Shown: positions 5,690-6,969 of the stretch, one piece after another | Layout: every line of letters starts with the position of its first letter | Numbering within the stretch: position 1 is the first letter of the stretch | Origin: Planctomycetota bacterium | GTDB taxonomy: Bacteria > Planctomycetota > Phycisphaerae > WQYP01 | Assembly: GCA_021799715.1 (NCBI GenBank) | Contig: JAJYZY010000123.1 | Location: 1-6,969 of the forward strand | Length of the DNA: 6,969 bases | Reading direction: 5' to 3' | Notes under the pieces: model-generated | The model's input: the letters and a program-made list of their open reading frames with translations, nothing else | Databases searched by the model: none | What the model was told of the DNA's origin: nothing | Position numbers and translations under genes: made by a program

Positions 5690-6745
5690 TTAAAGCGTCC
5701 GCTCTGTTTGTCCGCTCCATTGATGCTCCGCGATCGCCGCGGTAATCCGCGTGGCCACATCCACGGCAAAGGCTCCATCTTCCCCGGTTACCACCGGTTC
5801 GCCGCGGGTGCGTACCGCGTGTAGAAACGATTGCAATTGCAATTTCAGCGGTTCCTGATCATCTATTTCTAACTGATCCACATGCACCAGTTCCGTGTAA
5901 TCCAGATTTGATAAATCAGGCGCTTCCTGAGCCGCCAGTTGTTTTTGCAGAATATCCAATTGCGCCTGGTTGGCGGTTTTGGTAATAACCACGCCGGCCT
6001 TTTTCTGATAATCGACACTGACATACGAATCGGGGCTGAAGAGTCTCATGCGGCGTTCGGTTTTCATCGCCAGACGCGATGCGGTGATATTGGCCACGCA
6101 ACCATTGGCAAAAACAATGCGCGCATTGGCCACATCTTCATGCCGCCCGATTACCGCCACGCCCACCGCGGCGATTGACGCCACCGGCGAACGCACAAAA
6201 TGATGCACAATATCAATATCATGAATCATCAGGTCCAGCACCACCCCGATATCCACACTGCGAAACCGCATCGGGCTGATGCGATGAACTTCTATAAAAC
6301 GCGGCTGGAGTTGGTGCCCGCCCAACGCCCGAACCACAGGATTAAAACGTTCCGAGTGTCCCACCTGTAAGATGCACGCCTGCCGCCGAGCCAGATTCAC
6401 CAGCGCCTGCGCATCAGGAAGATTCGGTGCCAGCGGTTTTTCAATCAGTGTGTCAATCCGGCGGTTCAGCAGCGTTTCAGCCAGGGCCCGGTGATAAATG
6501 GTGGGTGTGGAAATACTGGCGGCTTGCAGTTTTGGAAAGTCCCGCAGCAATGCCTCCAGGGAGTCAAATGCCCGGCAATTGTATTGTTGCGCCAGCGTCT
6601 GCGCCCGCGCCAAATCCGTATCCACAATGCCCACCAGCTCCGCTTCCGGCAAAGCATGATAAATGCGCGCATGATGGCCGCCCATGCGGCCGGCACCGAT
6701 GACGGCAACCTGTAACGGCGTGTGTGGATCATGTTCCGTGGTCAT
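5690..6745 (-). CDS. Gfo/Idh/MocA-family oxidoreductase, UDP-GlcNAc 3-dehydrogenase-like
   Basis: A 351-residue NAD(P)-dependent sugar oxidoreductase, the usual family length. The N-terminal Rossmann fold shows VAVIGAGRMGGHHA (13-26) with the dinucleotide-binding GxGxxG, and an acidic residue ending the second strand (VDTD, 41-44), which favours NAD(H). EKP (102-104) supplies the conserved lysine K103. The C-terminal domain starts with VGHSERFNP (128-136) and carries DLMIHDID (171-178), the expected catalytic His/Asp region. The combination of SERFNP, HRISP and VVLDLMIHDIDIV resembles the GnnA-type enzymes that oxidise UDP-GlcNAc at C3 on the way to diamino-sugar lipid A. That assignment is from remembered motifs and other sugar-nucleotide substrates are possible. 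Start ATG 6745 has AGGA six bases upstream. An in-frame ATG at 6865 would add 40 residues unlike the fold. It is the first of three minus-strand genes. Confidence 0.92.
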   Translation of the reverse strand: MTTEHDPHTPLQVAVIGAGRMGGHHARIYHALPEAELVGIVDTDLARAQTLAQQYNCRAFDSLEALLRDFPKLQAASISTPTIYHRALAETLLNRRIDTLIEKPLAPNLPDAQALVNLARRQACILQVGHSERFNPVVRALGGHQLQPRFIEVHRISPMRFRSVDIGVVLDLMIHDIDIVHHFVRSPVASIAAVGVAVIGRHEDVANARIVFANGCVANITASRLAMKTERRMRLFSPDSYVSVDYQKKAGVVITKTANQAQLDILQKQLAAQEAPDLSNLDYTELVHVDQLEIDDQEPLKLQLQSFLHAVRTRGEPVVTGEDGAFAVDVATRITAAIAEHQWSGQTERTL

Positions 6746-6768
6746 AGCGCATCCTTTTATCTTTTCCC

Positions 6769-6804
6769 GTGCGCCGGGCTGAAACCATACAAACCCGGGA
6801 GCAC
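6769..6804 (-). promoter_or_regulatory. leader hairpin just upstream of the Gfo/Idh gene
   Basis: In the minus-strand transcript GTGC-CCGGG pairs with CCCGG-GCAC (GCAC 6801-6804 with GTGC 6769-6772; CCCGG 6794-6798 with CCGGG 6774-6778). A small internal loop separates the two stems and the loop is 15 bases. It ends about ten bases before the AGGA ribosome binding site, so it could influence translation or mRNA stability. No known riboswitch or leader family was recognised. Confidence 0.35.
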
Positions 6805-6835
6805 AAGAACCGATATTGTCCCGAAGTTCACAAAA

Positions 6836-6865
6836 ATCGCAAAGCCCGCGCGAATCACCTGTCAA
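6836..6865 (-). promoter_or_regulatory. candidate promoter of the Gfo/Idh gene
   Basis: On the minus strand a perfect TTGACA -35 hexamer (6860-6865) stands 18 bases from a poor -10 candidate, TGCGAT (6836-6841). This would give a leader of roughly 85 bases containing the 6769-6804 hairpin. The -35 is convincing alone; the -10 is weak. Confidence 0.35.
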
Positions 6866-6915
6866 GCCAAAGTTAAATTGTCCGCTACTTAACCCAACCT
6901 TCGCACTTGGGCACT

Positions 6916-6958
6916 AAAAAAGGCTCTGGCGCTCAACCAGGGGTCCCGGCGCACCGGG
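6916..6958 (-). terminator. possible terminator of a minus-strand gene beyond the right edge
   Basis: Reading the minus strand, a hairpin CCCGG-TGCG-CCGGG (6945-6958) is followed by a second weak stem CTGGU/GCCAG (6926-6940, one G-U pair) and then six Ts (6916-6921). The hairpin-plus-T-run order suits an intrinsic terminator for an upstream gene outside the window. The end of that gene may lie in this stretch, but all three minus-strand frames reach a stop here and none is recognisable. Confidence 0.4.
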
Positions 6959-6969
6959 ATACCATACGT

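Noticed and set aside
6746..6865. Upstream ATG at 6865 as the Gfo/Idh start, adding 40 residues
   Set aside because: The Rossmann fold begins about 12 residues after the ATG at 6745, which has a good AGGA site. The added segment covers the probable promoter and leader hairpin.
6914..6969. C-terminal end of a further minus-strand gene at the right edge
   Set aside because: A short frame ending at a TAG (6914-6916) is open to the window edge, but it is only about 17 codons, unrecognisable and overlaps the possible terminator. The other frames also end nearby, so no choice can be supported.

Overview
The window holds five substantial protein genes and the start of a sixth. No rRNA, tRNA, CRISPR array or insertion sequence was recognised. 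Two halves can be told apart. The left part (about 1-2575) is GC-rich and looks like a regulated catabolic or detoxification cassette of a type common in Proteobacteria and other soil bacteria. The right part (about 3003-6969) is less GC-rich by eye. It carries a Gfo/Idh/MocA oxidoreductase, a GH57 alpha-amylase-like protein and a secreted helical-repeat protein. That set would suit a Gram-negative environmental bacterium, and Planctomycetota/Phycisphaerae is my best guess. The taxonomy is inferred from gene content and style only.

Left region: a minus-strand gene (371-1822) encodes an alpha/beta hydrolase with an Asp nucleophile (epoxide hydrolase/haloalkane dehalogenase type), fused to an AhpD/CMD-like domain whose CxxC cysteines are both replaced. 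Downstream on the same strand, after a 197-base gap, begins a second, paralogous hydrolase (start codon at 173) that runs off the window. Divergently, a TetR-family repressor (1985-2575, plus strand) faces them. The shared intergenic region carries a near-consensus sigma70 promoter (TTGACA, 17-base spacer, TATCGT) for the hydrolases. A 24-base imperfect palindrome overlaps its -10 box. The simplest reading is a TetR-controlled hydrolase operon.

Middle region: 2576-3002 separates the convergent tetR and helical-repeat genes and has no protein gene I can support. It does contain nested inverted repeats: a 14-bp long-range stem enclosing two hairpins, with a competing 8-bp stem. This could be a structured RNA or a small palindromic element.

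Right region: three minus-strand genes lie in transcription order. They are a Gfo/Idh/MocA oxidoreductase resembling UDP-GlcNAc 3-dehydrogenases (5690-6745), a GH57 alpha-amylase-like protein (4439-5605) in which the nucleophile Glu position is Asn, and a signal-peptide-bearing HEAT-like protein with a Pro-rich tail (3003-4313). The gaps (84 and 125 bases) leave room for internal promoters, so co-transcription is possible but not shown. Two proteins in the window keep their fold signatures while losing key catalytic residues (the CMD domain and GH57), and this is the most notable theme. No complete novel defence or mobile system is evident.
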